Below, piece by piece: positions 1-11,029 of a DNA stretch of 64,000 nucleotides. This stretch comes from Takakia lepidozioides (lineage: Eukaryota > Streptophyta > Takakiopsida > Takakiales > Takakiaceae), in contig CM060731.1 of the NCBI GenBank assembly GCA_030704615.1, positions 35,152,001 to 35,216,000 on the forward strand, given 5' to 3'. The position numbers and the translations under genes were made by a program. Every line of letters starts with the position of its first letter. The first letter of the stretch is position 1. A model generated the notes under the pieces. That model saw nothing but the letters and a program-made list of their open reading frames with translations, made no database searches and was not told the origin of the DNA.

Positions 1-95
1 CCTTCTCTCTCTACTTTTTCCGTTCAAACTGGGCACGGTTCAGTGGCCACAACGCTAAGGCAAACATTTGAAGTCTTATGAGTACATTATCTCTC
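1..95 (+). mobile_element. LINE 3' tail fragment
   Basis: The first 95 bases match, with scattered changes, the 3' end of the LINE at 45-49.6 kb. Shared blocks are the 'caaactgggc', 'tggccaca' and 'cttatgagtaca' segments in the same order, as at 49513-49580. No coding part is visible, and the element presumably extends left of the window. Confidence 0.7.
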
Positions 96-177
96 TGTCC
101 CTCGTACCAACTGTGACAATCTCGAGCGTAGTAGTGTTGTATGTGATCTACCATGGACTGGGAATGCTTTTGAACTT

Positions 178-250
178 AGTGGGGAGTGGTGGCAGCTTGT
201 CAGTACCACACTTGATAGTCTGAAACTTCGTGATTGACAACACGATGTCA
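178..250 (+). repeat. Short repeat shared with 52840-52915
   Basis: About 73 bases resemble 52840-52915, both coding-like (a Gly-Glu-Trp-x-Gln-Leu-Val core, then Leu-Arg-Asp and a TGA stop) and just after the stop. The second copy lies 3' of the OSB-like gene, so this may be a relic of a related gene end or simply a dispersed repeat. Confidence 0.45.
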
Positions 251-1899
251 AAAACTGCACCCTTGATCTTGTGCTGGTCTAGGCTTTAAAATTTCTGTGT
301 TTTGTTTTATAAATGTCTGGTGGTGGGTGTAAAGTGTAAACCTCAAACCAGGGAGGGTGTCTACTTGTGCAAGGGCACATCATAGCCAATGTTGGCGGGG
401 AACAGTTAATGAGTACATCATGTCTTTTTGTAGGCTGCTACAATTGTAGACTCTCAATTGCTTTCCATTTTCTTAGGTTTGAGAAAGCTGTTTGGATCAG
501 CAAAACCTAAGCTGATGTCAGTAGAGGAGCGCCCCCAAAGGCTGGATTCCAGGAAGTGAAGAAGGTCCTTGAAACAGTAGAGCCGATCCAAAAGGGGTTG
601 ATACCATTGGTGCAATCTCCTCCGGAAACTCAGGTCCCAGAGTGCCATGAGGAGTTCTATGATGCAATAATGGCAGATTGCTACAATGCCCTGGCTGAGC
701 ACAAAATAAAAAGCATACTAATGCAATCAAGGAGGTTTTGTTGATTGACATCCATGGAGATATAGGCCATTCAAATTACTATATTCACCAAATGGGATAT
801 GATGACCTGAGCAGGAGAACAGCAAGAAGCCACAGAAGAGGCACTGGTCATTACAAATTCCAGGGCATCTGTGTAAAAGGGGGGCTTGTATCTGTAAACT
901 TCACACCGTACTGTGGGGAGGGGCCTGGTAGAAGGAAGAAGACCTGAAGATCTGATTAGGACCAATTTGCAATCCAGTTGCAGTGAGTTGAATGGTGATT
1001 GATGGGATGGCATTGACATCATACCATAAAGTGGTTCCTTGATGTCATTATTGATGAACAGAAGTAACACATGAGGGTGTTGTTGCACTGCCCAGTGAGT
1101 GACAAAGTGCAGAAGAGATCTAGAGAGCCGAGGGAGGAAGAACAGAAGGGGACAAGAGCCCCCTGCCGAGAGCTCTCAACAACAAGCTTTTACTTAACCA
1201 TAAAGCTGAAACTAAGAAGTACCGCAAAATTTGCACATGGTGAACGCAGCGTCGAATAGAGCGGACGACATAGAGCTGTGAGCTGTTGGGTTGGATTTCA
1301 TGGACTTGTCGCAGCTGCAACCCAGTGATGTCACTTCAATACAGCATTTTTTCTTCCGCTCTCCTCCATTACGAGCAACCAAGAGCCTTCAGCATTACAG
1401 AAAGAAGATGAGGAACCATGAGCGTAGCAATCAAGTACAGGAGAGGTCTTTTAAATGCGGTGAAGTGAACAACAAGCACTAAGCAAGATCGTGAATGTGG
1501 TGAAATGGCTGACTGGAAAAGGAAGGTTTATGAATGTAGCGTAAGAAAGAAAGGGGGTACAAAAGATTGAAACTTCAGATGAAACAGAGTCAGATTCACA
1601 CTTTGACTGTAAGAGACAGAAGAGACAGCCTCACAAACTGAGAGGGAGACTACCAGAGTCTGAAAACAGTGAGCCTTCAGAGCAACATAATTTGATGAGC
1701 GTACGAATAATTCTGTCGGTAACATGCTAACGAAGACAAAAGTGAGAAGGAGATGCGGGATTGGCCTGCGAACCTCAAAACTAGCAGAAGTCTTCACAAA
1801 TTGGTGCCTTCGCTATGCTAGGCTATGACGTCGAGGTCAAAAAAATGGAGAGTGCTACCAAATAGAAGCTCCAATGCAAGATGGACAGCAATGCCCTCA
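251..1899. other. No recognisable gene
   Basis: I see no recognisable domain here. A stretch around 556-740 reads open on the plus strand with a protein-like composition (Val, Glu, Pro, His), but it has no family resemblance I know and stops soon on either side. It may be part of a decayed exon. Confidence 0.3.
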
Positions 1900-2091
1900 A
1901 CCTTGAATTCATCTCATCGAAAGCTTAAGGAAGGGATGCCAAACTCACCCCGAACAGCCACATTGGCTGTTCTGGAGCATGCGGACATGCACTCTTTAAG
2001 CACCCCCACTTGAATGGATTCTAGAAACTTAGCCTGGTTGGAGTTATCAACCCATATTGCAGATGCGTACTCCAAGACAGGTCTAACAAGG
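1900..2091 (-). mobile_element. LINE internal fragment (RT C-terminal region)
   Basis: This segment matches 2905-3090 of the adjacent LINE almost base for base, on the same strand. It is a separate, shorter copy cut from the region after the reverse transcriptase active site. It abuts the 3' tail of the larger copy with only a few purine-rich bases between. Confidence 0.75.
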
Positions 2092-2099
2092 AGAGAGAG

Positions 2100-4765
2100 A
2101 AATTGTACTCATAAGACGTTGTTTGCCGTAGCCTTGTGGCCATTGACCCCGCGCCCAGTTTGAGCGGGAACAAAAGGGACAGAACCTACCTCTGTCAGGG
2201 GCTGACGTTGGTAGTGTGACTTACCATCATCTATAGAATTAATCCGGGTTTTCCAGATATCCTCTAGAAATCCCTTCACACAAGCATCAATCTGCGGTGT
2301 GTGATTTGCCCAAAAACTAGGCCTCAGGAGGGCTTGGGCTTTTGGCTCAGCCTCGAGACTTTCAAAGTTGTTAAACAGGGTACAGGCACAATTCCCTTGA
2401 TAGAATTGAAGAGAGCGTCTCTTTGGTGAGAGAACCCCGGACAGTGTATCAGAAAGTGAATACTGTCTTCAGATTGCCCACACAGCGGGCAATTGCACCC
2501 TCCCTTTCCTCTCTGCTTCTGTTTGCTGTTCAAAGGTAGGCTTCCTGCCCTGAGTTTAAATTTCAGTCTAGTGCCGAGAGTGGGTAGACCCTTGAGGTCA
2601 TCCAAGATGTCCTCCCCCATGTCACTGACTGGAAACAAGTTCAGGGAAGTTTTCTGCCGAACTTCATTTTCATCAGACAATCTCATGGCAACAGACATGG
2701 CTGAGGACACTACAGCCTCTAAGTCAGATTTATCCAGCAGGGTCAAGACTTGCGGATCCAGGTCCAGGTCCTTGAGAATCTCTTCTACTCTCTTCTGCCA
2801 GGACTTAGCCTGTTTGACAGGGCGGTCCTGTTTCCAAGATATAGAGTCGATTAACTTAGGATATCTGGTGTTGGGCATATGTTGCAGCTGACCCCACCTG
2901 ACCTTGAATTCTTCTCGTCGGGAGCTTAAGGACGGAATGCCAAACTCACCCCGAACAGCCACATTGGCTGTTTTGGAGCATGCTGACATACACTCCTTAA
3001 GCACCCCCGCTTGAATGGATTCTAGAGACTTAGCCTGGTTGGAGTTATCAACCCATATAGCAGATCCGTACTCCAAGGCAGGTCTAATAACACGACAAAG
3101 CATGGTTTTCTTAACCTCAGAGTTGACCCTTCTGCAGTGGAAAAATTTAGTGAGCCCCAGAGCTTTGCCCTTGCCAGTTTGAACAACTTTCCGGATATGT
3201 GCATCCCAATTACAATTGGAGGAAAACTCAACGCCCAGGTAAGTGTAGGAAGGGAGGACCGGGATCTCTTGGCTACCCCACTGCCACTTAAGATCACTTC
3301 CTCCCTCTCCTCTGTCGTTGAATGCTACCACTGCACATTTGCTGACATTAGCCTCTAGCCCCCAAAGATCAAAGTATCTCTTCGCACAATCAATCAACTC
3401 CTGGAGATTGGTTGGAGTCTCCCCTATGCCTGCGAAGTCATCCGCAAACATAAGGGCTGGAGTGGTATCACCCACCCTTAACCCAAATCCCTCACTTTCC
3501 ACATCCTCGAGGAGTTGATTGATGAAAACATTGACGAGCAGAGGGGAGAGAGTACATCCTTGAGCTACACCTTGGTCTATGTCAAAGAAGTTGGACTTCT
3601 GTCCGTTAACGGTGACACAGCTTTTGGTGTGAGCATACAAGTTGTGGACAACTCTCCACATCTTTCCCTTGATCCCACAAGACCAGAGGCGGAACCATAG
3701 GCCATCTCTCCACACTGTGTCATAAGCCTTTTTGACATTCAGGAAAAACACATAGGTGGGTTTCCCTTCTTTTTTCCTTCCCTGGATAATCTGGCTTAGA
3801 GTGAAGATATGATCCACACAGCCCTTGTTTCGCCGAAAGCCAGCTTGGCCTTCGTGGAAACAACCTCTAGACTCCAGATCAACCTCGAGACGAGTACTTA
3901 TAACTCTGCAGAATGTCTTGCCAACAGCATTGAGGAGCGTGATGCCACGGTAGTTCCCCGGTTCTTCTCTGTCACCCTTCTTGTATAGATTGACAATGAC
4001 CCCCTGTCGCCAGCGAAAGGGGATCATTTCAGTCTTCCAGATAAGGTTAAAGAGGAGAACTAGGGCCTCTATCATGGTGCTTGATAAGCTCGTTGACAAT
4101 ACCATCAGGTCCACGAGCTTTATATCCATTTAAATGTTCAATTGCTTCCACAATCTCAGAAGAACTAATGGGAGCATTATAAGCCATTGAAATATACTCC
4201 AGTTCATCAGGGCTGTTTTGAATCATAGGAACAGTTTTTCCAACTGTGTCCCTCCATTCAGCAGAAGACCCCTCACTGTTAGACCTAGAAGTTCTGCCAA
4301 GGATACTGTAGTGAGTTTCAAAGGTTTTGACAATATCAACCGATGAAGTCACCACTGCACCTTTAGTAGTCTTCAGCGCTTGTACTTGCTGACTGTTTTT
4401 CGGCTTGTACAAACGTTGAAGGGCCAACCAGAATTTCTTGTCATTACCACCATGGTGGTTTGAGTTTATTTCACTGTATAACTTGTCCCAGTATAATTTC
4501 TTCTGAGACCTAACAAGCTGATTGATATCTTTACGGAGCTGGTAGTACCTCACCCACAATTCTCTGTTGGTTTCCAAATTGCAGCACTCTTTATAGAGGG
4601 CTCGTCTCTCAGCTATCTTGAGTTTAATCTCATTGGTCCACCAATTAACTGCTCTACCGCAGACAATTAGTTTCCTCCCAATGATCTTGTCAGCCACGGA
4701 GGAAACAAAACTCTCCCAAGAGTCCACTGCTCTTTCGACTTCATTTCTTGCGTTAACAGAGCGTT
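2100..4765 (-). mobile_element. 5'-truncated LINE
   Basis: A minus-strand copy of the family found nearly complete at 45-49.6 kb. Its 3' tail (2100-2180) holds the same 'gtactcataagacg' block seen at the other tails. Homology stops at about 4765, just inside the sequence preceding the reverse transcriptase, so the endonuclease is absent. 5' truncation of this kind is the usual result of incomplete target-primed reverse transcription. The left neighbour is another LINE piece, and the right neighbour is CACTA-derived sequence. Confidence 0.85.
2324..4727 (-). pseudogene. LINE reverse transcriptase, frameshifted
   Basis: Two overlapping minus-strand frames (4727-4047 and 4129-2324) together encode a non-LTR reverse transcriptase. 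Visible motifs in order are the Asn-Tyr-Arg-Gly-Ile-Thr-Leu-Leu block, the palm motif Ala-Tyr-Asp-Thr-Val-Trp, an Ala-Gln-Gly-Cys-Thr-Leu-Ser-Pro turn, the active site Phe-Ala-Asp-Asp (Phe replacing the usual Tyr), and a C-terminal Cys-x2-Cys...His-x4-Cys knuckle. The frame breaks near 4080-4130, and again near 2390 after the zinc knuckle, so the last part seen in the 49-kb copy is lost. No endonuclease is present. It cannot be an autonomous element. Confidence 0.85.
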
Positions 4766-4799
4766 AACGGAAGTGGCGTAGTCATAGTCACGTCTGTAT

Positions 4800-5110
4800 C
4801 TTATGACTACAATCACCCAACGAAATGTCGACATGTGGAGAAGAGGATTGTTGTATTCAAAATTCAAACTAAAGTGCTGAAGGGAAAGTGGCGATCTTAC
4901 CGGAAGAGAACAGCGTTGGAGAAGAGGATCCCTCCCGTGTATCATGTAATGATTCCTCACTGTTTCCAACAACAGTACTTTTCCTCCATGACACTCATCG
5001 CAGTTGCATAGCATTTTTGTATGTCCATTCCTTGTGGCATAAGCTTCTTCCATTCGCCAATTGATTGGGTGTATATTCATAAGATACATATGTAAATATG
5101 ACTGCATCAC
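4800..5110 (-). pseudogene. Zinc-finger fragment resembling a CACTA transposase N-terminus
   Basis: On the minus strand, directly before the truncated LINE, an open stretch carries a Cys-x-Cys-x2-Cys cluster (about 5008-4990) followed by Thr-Val-Arg-Asn-His and Gly-Arg-Asp-Pro. That arrangement resembles the transposase-associated zinc finger that begins many TNP2 proteins. The TNP2 core next door is on the plus strand, so this piece would be inverted relative to it. Assignment rests on the short motif alone; it could belong to another gene. Confidence 0.4.
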
Positions 5111-5149
5111 TACAACGTCACCGTGCCTCCTATGTCATAATATGAACAA

Positions 5150-6447
5150 GTGTCACATCGTTGTTGGTCCACTCACAAGATGACTATTGGGATGCAGGGA
5201 TGTGAATATTCAGATGATGAAGACAAAGGCCCTGCGGCACAGCGGGAGCCCAATGTCACAGAGAACGCAGATGAGAGTGGTGGATTGGAGGTAGAAATGC
5301 AGCGTGCATTGCAGGAAGCGTTTCTCTTTGCAGATGCAAACAGAGATGACCCCATTCATGGTGGAATCGATCACACATTTGCCGATCATGACGATGATCT
5401 CGACGATTCCAGAGACAATGAATTTGATGAGAATGCTCACATGCACGTTGATCCCGCAATGTCCACTTTTTGAAGGGTGCTCCATCAGCCGGCTGCAAGC
5501 AACTTTGACGTTGCTGAACGCATGCACTACCCACAAGTGCACCAATGCATTTGTGGATGAGCTTCTGGGATTGTTGCGTAAGAGTTTTTTGCCTGAAGAG
5601 AATTCATTGCCGAAAACTCACTATGAAGCAAAAACCATGATTGCCAAGATGGGATTGCAGTACACCATGATTCATGCCGGTGAGCGTGGTTGTGTACTCT
5701 TCCGTGGGGAGTATGAGAATGTAGACATTTGCCCAGTGTGCCGCAGTTCCCGTTACATTCCAGGTCGTGGAAGTGTGCCCAAGAAAGTATTGCGACACTT
5801 CCCTGTCATTCCAAGGTTGAAACGTATGTACCGATGTAAATCGATCGTTAACCTCATGACATGGCACGACAGACATAAGAGCCAGGATGGGTTGGTTCGA
5901 CATCCAGCTGATAGCAAAGCATGGATACACATTGACATCACATTTGCGGATTCTGCTGCAGAGCCACGATCTCTGCGATTTGGATTGGCCTTAGACGGTG
6001 TAAATCCCTACGGAGCTCAATCCACAAGCTGGAGCACATGGCCCGTTCTCTTGGTCAATTACAATCTGCCTCCGTGGTTAATGACCAAAAAGTTCTTTGT
6101 CATGTTAGCGCTACTGATTCCTGGTAAGGAGTCTGTTACCGGACAACGTAGATGTTTACCTGATGCCCCTAGTGGAAGAGCTACTGGAACTATAGAGAGG
6201 GATTGCAGCTCATGATGTTTTTCGTCCTCGTGGTCAACGCGAATTCACACTGAGGGCAGTGTTGATGTGGTCAATCCATGACTACCCTACATATGGCTTG
6301 CTCTCAGGTCAAGTGGCGAAAGGTTATGCTGGTTGTCCAGCTTGTGGACCCGGGGTGACTTCACAGCAGTTACACACATGTGGAAAAATTGTTTTCCTAG
6401 GCCACCGAAGATTTTTGGCCCGCAATCATCCATATAGAAGGTCATGA
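5150..6447 (+). pseudogene. TNP2 transposase core, broken
   Basis: An acidic N-terminal stretch (5150-5473) runs out of frame at about 5460. The next frame continues with the TNP2 signature: Phe-Glu-Gly-Cys-Ser-Ile-Ser-Arg-Leu, then Phe-Val-Asp-Glu-Leu-Leu, a Cys-Val-Leu-Phe-Arg-Gly-Glu-Tyr block, Cys-Pro-Val-Cys, Leu-Arg-His-Phe-Pro-Val-Ile-Pro-Arg-Leu, and Trp-Ser-Thr-Trp-Pro-Val-Leu-Leu-Val-Asn-Tyr-Asn-Leu-Pro-Pro-Trp. A further frame change near 6150-6200 precedes Met-Leu-Met-Trp-Ser-Ile-His-Asp-Tyr-Pro (6259), a Cys-x2-Cys pair and Gly-His-Arg-Arg-Phe-Leu. TNP2 excises and inserts CACTA elements; this copy is inactive. Confidence 0.85.
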
Positions 6448-6764
6448 ATGTTCAATGGCGCTACTGAGCATGGAACTCCTCCAAAAACGCAGACTGGAAC
6501 ACAAATCAAGGACCTTGCAACAGCTCGCACTGCATAGGTAGAAAACGGAGGGACGCCAGATAGCAGGACAGACCCAGCAAAAACTCATGGAGTTAAGCGA
6601 TTGTCAATTTTATATGTCTTACCTTATTGGGAGGTAATTCCTTCATGGCCTTTAAATTGGCTGTGTACATTTTTGCGTTTTCTGTTTAAATTGTGATGAG
6701 TAAATGCTCAATTGTTTATGTGTTCATTGTGTAGGGTCTCATCATCCGCCACACGTTTGATGCA

Positions 6765-7634
6765 ATGCATTGCGAGAAGAACTTGGCTGAAAATATTATT
6801 AAAACTATCTTTGATGATAAAGACACATTGAAAGTTCGCCGTGATTTGGAGCTACTTGGGATGCGCCCGGAATTGTGGCTACAACGTGATCCTGACAGAG
6901 CAGATACGTTAATTATGCCTCCTGCCCCTTATGTCCTCACTGAGGCTGAGTTACAAGTCTTTCTGGAGATTGTGCAGAATTTGAAAGTGCCAACAGGCTA
7001 CGCATCAGCTTTCAAAAAGCATGTGGTGAAGAAGAAGTTGTCTGGCATGAAATCACATGACTATCATGTGCTCATGCAGCAAATTATACCGCTTGCTATC
7101 CGTGGGCTCATGCCAAGTGGTCCTCGAAGGGCCATTTTGCGAGTATGTCGTGTATTTAAGAAGTTGTGTGCAAAAGTGGTGAATCTTGTAGAGTATGAGG
7201 AATTGAGAACTGAAGCAGTTCTCACTCTGTGTCTTATAGAGAAGGAGTTCCCACCATCATTTTTTGATGTGATGACACATCTGGTTGTTCACCTAGTGGA
7301 TGAGTTGTACTTATGCGGGCCCGTAGCATCTCGTTGGATATACCCTATGGAGCGGGCAATGAAAGATATGAAGGGCTACGTAAGAAACATGGCAAGGCCC
7401 GAGGGGAGCATGGCAGAAGGATACCAATTTGAAGAAGCATTGGGTTTTTGCACAGAGTATATGGCAGGATTTGATGGAAGTATACGAAGGGTGTGGGATG
7501 CAGATGAGGCAGAATCTGTGGAACGTGAAGTTGTGGAAGGAAGTTCTAAAACCCGAAAATTGAATGACCTGTGTGATATTGTACATGAGTACATCATTCA
7601 GAACCATCCTCATCTGTCAGTCATGTTGGGGTAA
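6765..7634 (+). pseudogene. TNP2 transposase C-terminal part (DUF4218-like)
   Basis: This 289-codon open frame ends at TAA 7632-7634. It opens with Met-His-Cys-Glu-Lys-Asn, the normal continuation of TNP2 after the catalytic core. It then holds the DUF4218-like block: Phe-Pro-Pro-Ser-Phe-Phe-Asp-Val-Met, His-Leu-Val-Val-His-Leu-Val-Asp-Glu, Arg-Trp-Ile-Tyr-Pro-Met-Glu-Arg, and Tyr-Val-Arg-Asn. It is still uninterrupted, in contrast to the upstream half, and may once have been a separate exon, since 6448-6764 reads as non-coding. The ATG used may be internal to the original protein. Confidence 0.8.
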
Positions 7635-7650
7635 GAAATCTACTTCATTT

Positions 7651-7816
7651 GTGTGAAGGGATGTCTCGAAAACCCGACCTAATTATCTCTACCAAGGTCG
7701 GTCACATTACTGGAGTTAGCCCTTCACAAAGGTAGCATCTATTTCTTTTTGTTCCTCACAAAAAGACACAAGGCTACAACACTGCGCAAACAATGCCTTA
7801 TGAGTACATTCTCTCT
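7651..7816 (+). mobile_element. LINE 3' end fragment
   Basis: This stretch aligns by eye with 49399-49580, from 'tgtgtgaaggg' through the aaaacccg block to 'cttatgagtaca'. It is diverged but collinear, with no reverse transcriptase coding left. It begins about 17 bases after the CACTA stop codon. Confidence 0.6.
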
Positions 7817-9950
7817 ATATCTGTCAGACCATAGGCTGGCCATCGGAGGGCTAGGCACCTCCATGAAAATCCGTCTAGAGAGTTCAAGAAGCTTGAGACA
7901 GTTCGAGAATTTTTTTCAGCTTTTTGGGTAGTCCGGGCAAGTTCAAACGATGACATGGCACAAAGACACCCTATTCCTGCTCTACGCTAAAAAATGTCTC
8001 CCACCTTTGGTTGTTACTAGAATATCAAGACATAAGAAAGAGTAGCACCCGCCCAACCAGACTGGTGAGGAAAACAACAGGAATAATGTAAAAACGGGCC
8101 ATTTCACGGCACTTTGAGGGTTTCAGCAGGTCCTCCAGCAAGCCCCATCAAATCCTCCCCATTAAAAGTTTTAGAGCACTATTGGTTTATAAGTAGTGTT
8201 GAGTAGTTTGCTTGTAAAACAATGGTGATGGTAGCTGTGAGGTACAGGGTTGATTCAAGCTGGATTGTTATGTGATCCCCATTAGTATCACTCGGTCACT
8301 TCCTCTTTGTATTTTTATACTTGGTCAAATTCCATGACTCCATGCTTTTACTTGGACTAGCCAGTTGCCCCTTCCCCTTGCTGTTGAGGCCTCATAGTTT
8401 GAACTCCAGCCTCACACCCGGGCTCCCTGAGTCCCGTCCCACATCTTCATCAAAGGCTACAGATAAGTTCAAAGTGAAGTTGTGTCAAGCATCTGCTTCC
8501 AAGACGATCGATCAATTGAGGAGATTTGACTCATATCCTATTATTTGCCCAGGTTGGTTGTCTTTCCATCACCTCCACATAAACCATCCCCATGATTCGC
8601 CATCTCGCAGTCTGCTTGAAGCTGCTGTTGACATCTTAAAAATGTCACATAGTAGGGAGAGTTTAGGGGTATAACACTCTTCTTGAATTCGAATGTACCC
8701 TCAGTACCTGATCTTTGATGCACCCATCTTGGTCTCGTGGTTCAGCCATGACCTTAATTGTGGCCACTGGCAATCAAAGCTTCAGTATTGTGCAGTGGAC
8801 ATTGTCCAACTGGCATTATTTCTTAGACAATGCTTTCCCCACCCGTTTCACTTTTGGTGGACAATTGTCCATTTTCATATCAGCAGCGATAGCTGGGAGC
8901 CACTCCTCTCCACGCTCCTCCTTCAAGCAAGCTACTCTATCTTCCTCATTCTTGGCTGCCTGTTCATCTTCGGCGGCAGCTGCTTGGGCTGCTGCTAGGG
9001 CTTTTTCCCTTGCTCGCTCTGCCCCTGCTCTTACAGTTTCTCCTGTCACAGCTGCTGCCAGTAGCCCAGCCTGGTGCTGTGATGTCGAGCAGTAACACCG
9101 CAAGCCCTTAGTGCAAGTTTAAGACATCATCTTCCAATAATGTAGGTGTTGAGGGTGAGTCAAGATGCTGAAGTACAATCAAGTACCATATTGTGACCAC
9201 TTTAAGGTCACAAAACCAACCTTCTATAGATTCCCCTCTTCCAGTAGACTGCTTTCCACTCGTCACAAAACTCTCAAGAACAGGCCATCAAAGAGGAACA
9301 TGGAGCAGGAGTATCATCACTGATGCCATTTTTCTTCACTACCCGCTTCCGTTTTGGAGTTTGCTCTACAAAAAGTAAATTGCCCCTGGTGAATCCATCA
9401 TAGTCAATGGAGGACATACGGACTCTTAAATCGCCTTAATCAAAGGTACCAACAATTTTAGAGTTACAAGTACTGGCAGAAACCCCAGCTGCATTAATCA
9501 GGACTAATATGTGTCATGATCATTTTCAGAACTAGCTTGTTTAGATCAGATCCACAGAATTGACCACCTTGTACAAATATCAAACTAGACAACAATGTCC
9601 AGATACAAAAAACATGTAACAACATCCAGCTTGTGATATGGAGGGATTCCCTTTGCCACCTCAGGAATGCATTCAGGAGCAGGGAAGCAATCAGAGAAAT
9701 AAAAGAAGTGCAAAACCTCCTCAATACTTACTGGCAGCCACGGACAGATAGCAAGGAAGCACAGGCATGCTGAAGACACACTGGGTTGGTTGTCATCTGC
9801 GTATAGATGGATATGGCAGAGTTCTGTTGTGTTAGAAGACTGTGTTTCTACTGAGCAGGTGAGTTAAGTTATGGCCAACTATAGCTATTATGATGCCTCC
9901 ACGCAGTGCACATCTACCATACATGTACCAGCACCCATAGCGCAACATAC
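7817..9950. other. No recognisable gene
   Basis: Mostly AT-rich sequence without domains I can recognise. A minus-strand open stretch at 8816-9103 is Ala/Glu/Lys-rich and would form a charged helix, but it has no splice support or family resemblance. A 24-base block at 7967-7990 recurs exactly at 40372-40395. Confidence 0.3.
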
Positions 9951-10946
9951 CTGTACTTTTTATCGAAATGTCAGGGGGTGCCCTCTTGAAAAGACAAATT
10001 CCCATGTCACTCCCACCATCATCAACATGACTGCCATGGCATAGCACAGGCTCCCCGCTCAATGCAGATCCATCATCAAAGCTAGCACCTACAGTCTTGT
10101 CTAGATGCTTGTATAGAAGGTCTTGCAACTGCATAGCCATGAGGTGATTTTCATAAATAGAACGAAGTTGACATGGTAATATCCACTTGTAACAAGTGGC
10201 CCCACATTGTTCCAAGAGCATAGGGCAATTGAGTGACGTCTAAGACTACTTTCACATTCAACTCCTTCCATCTCGTACATCTCACCGGCGTGATACTTTA
10301 CTGGCAACGGCCATTAACACCTGCACTCAGTCATCCGGATAGCTACAACAAACAAAGTGGGGACAAGCAGGAGTCAGCAAAAGCAAAGGACTTTATGTTT
10401 AATGCCACAATAGGATGTCTAAAGGGACGCCCAGCGTCCATGTGCCAAGCAGGTATTTAGTTTGCATAGTAGAATAGCTTGCAGCTCGAACAAAAGTATT
10501 CTTGCAACAGCTTCATTTGCAGTACGCCAGTCACTAGTCACAAGCTCTCCACAAACTCTTTGGTGTGGTTGACCTCTAGGGCTACCCAAAGCAGTACTAA
10601 CCACACCTGGACCAGATAATCTACTGGTAAACGTCTGACAGAATTGGACTAAACTCATCTCAAGCACAGAGACCACCTTGCCTGCAGCGATTAAAAACAA
10701 ACCAATGAGGATTTAACCCTACCCGAGTTTGGTACAACTTCAGCCCGCCAATTGTATCCTCACTGTCTTCTTTCTCTGCGTTCGGGCGTCTTCTCCCGGC
10801 AGAGTTAGAAAGTCTGCCATGGCGATTAGATAATTTGACAGACGCATTTTGAACTACAGCCACAGAGTCGATAACCACACTGCGCAATGCAGCCTGGCTG
10901 CCTCGTCCTCGTCTTCCGAAGAACTGCAGCCACCATCCAAACCCAT
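9951..10946 (-). pseudogene. Conserved plant protein of unknown function (Leu-Phe-Lys-Arg-Ala-Pro-Pro family), 5' frame disrupted
   Basis: Two minus-strand exons are visible. Exon 10946-10723 begins ATG, encodes a Ser/Glu/Asp-rich start and ends in Gly-Leu-Lys-Leu-Tyr-Gln. Exon 10128-9951 encodes Asp-Leu-Leu-Tyr-Lys-His-Leu and the family hallmark Gly-Ile-x-Leu-Phe-Lys-Arg-Ala-Pro-Pro. The splice phases agree (both 0) across a 594-base intron. Small plant proteins with an acidic N-terminus and this C-terminal motif are common and uncharacterised. The ATG frame and the frame of the rest of exon 1 differ by one shift near 10890, so this is either a pseudogene or a sequence error. The last coding bases after 9951 were not located. 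Confidence 0.5.
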
Positions 10947-11029
10947 ATCTCTCCACTGCGCCTTCTCTAATTAGGGTTCACCAGCAATCTCATTTGCCGA
11001 GTAATAGAAAAGGCCCGGGCGCCCCGGGC

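Larger units (their letters stand above)
5150..7640 (+). mobile_element. CACTA (En/Spm) transposon remnant
   Basis: Two blocks of TNP2-type transposase coding sequence, 5150-6447 and 6765-7634, lie on the plus strand and belong to one decayed element. I did not find CACTA terminal inverted repeats. A LINE tail fragment begins a few bases after the stop codon of the second block. The left border is probably disturbed by the inverted zinc-finger piece and the LINE. Confidence 0.8.

Noticed and set aside
8816-9103. Ala/Glu/Lys-rich minus-strand frame as a coiled-coil gene
   Set aside because: No recognisable family, no neighbouring exons, and composition explained by a local GC-rich stretch.
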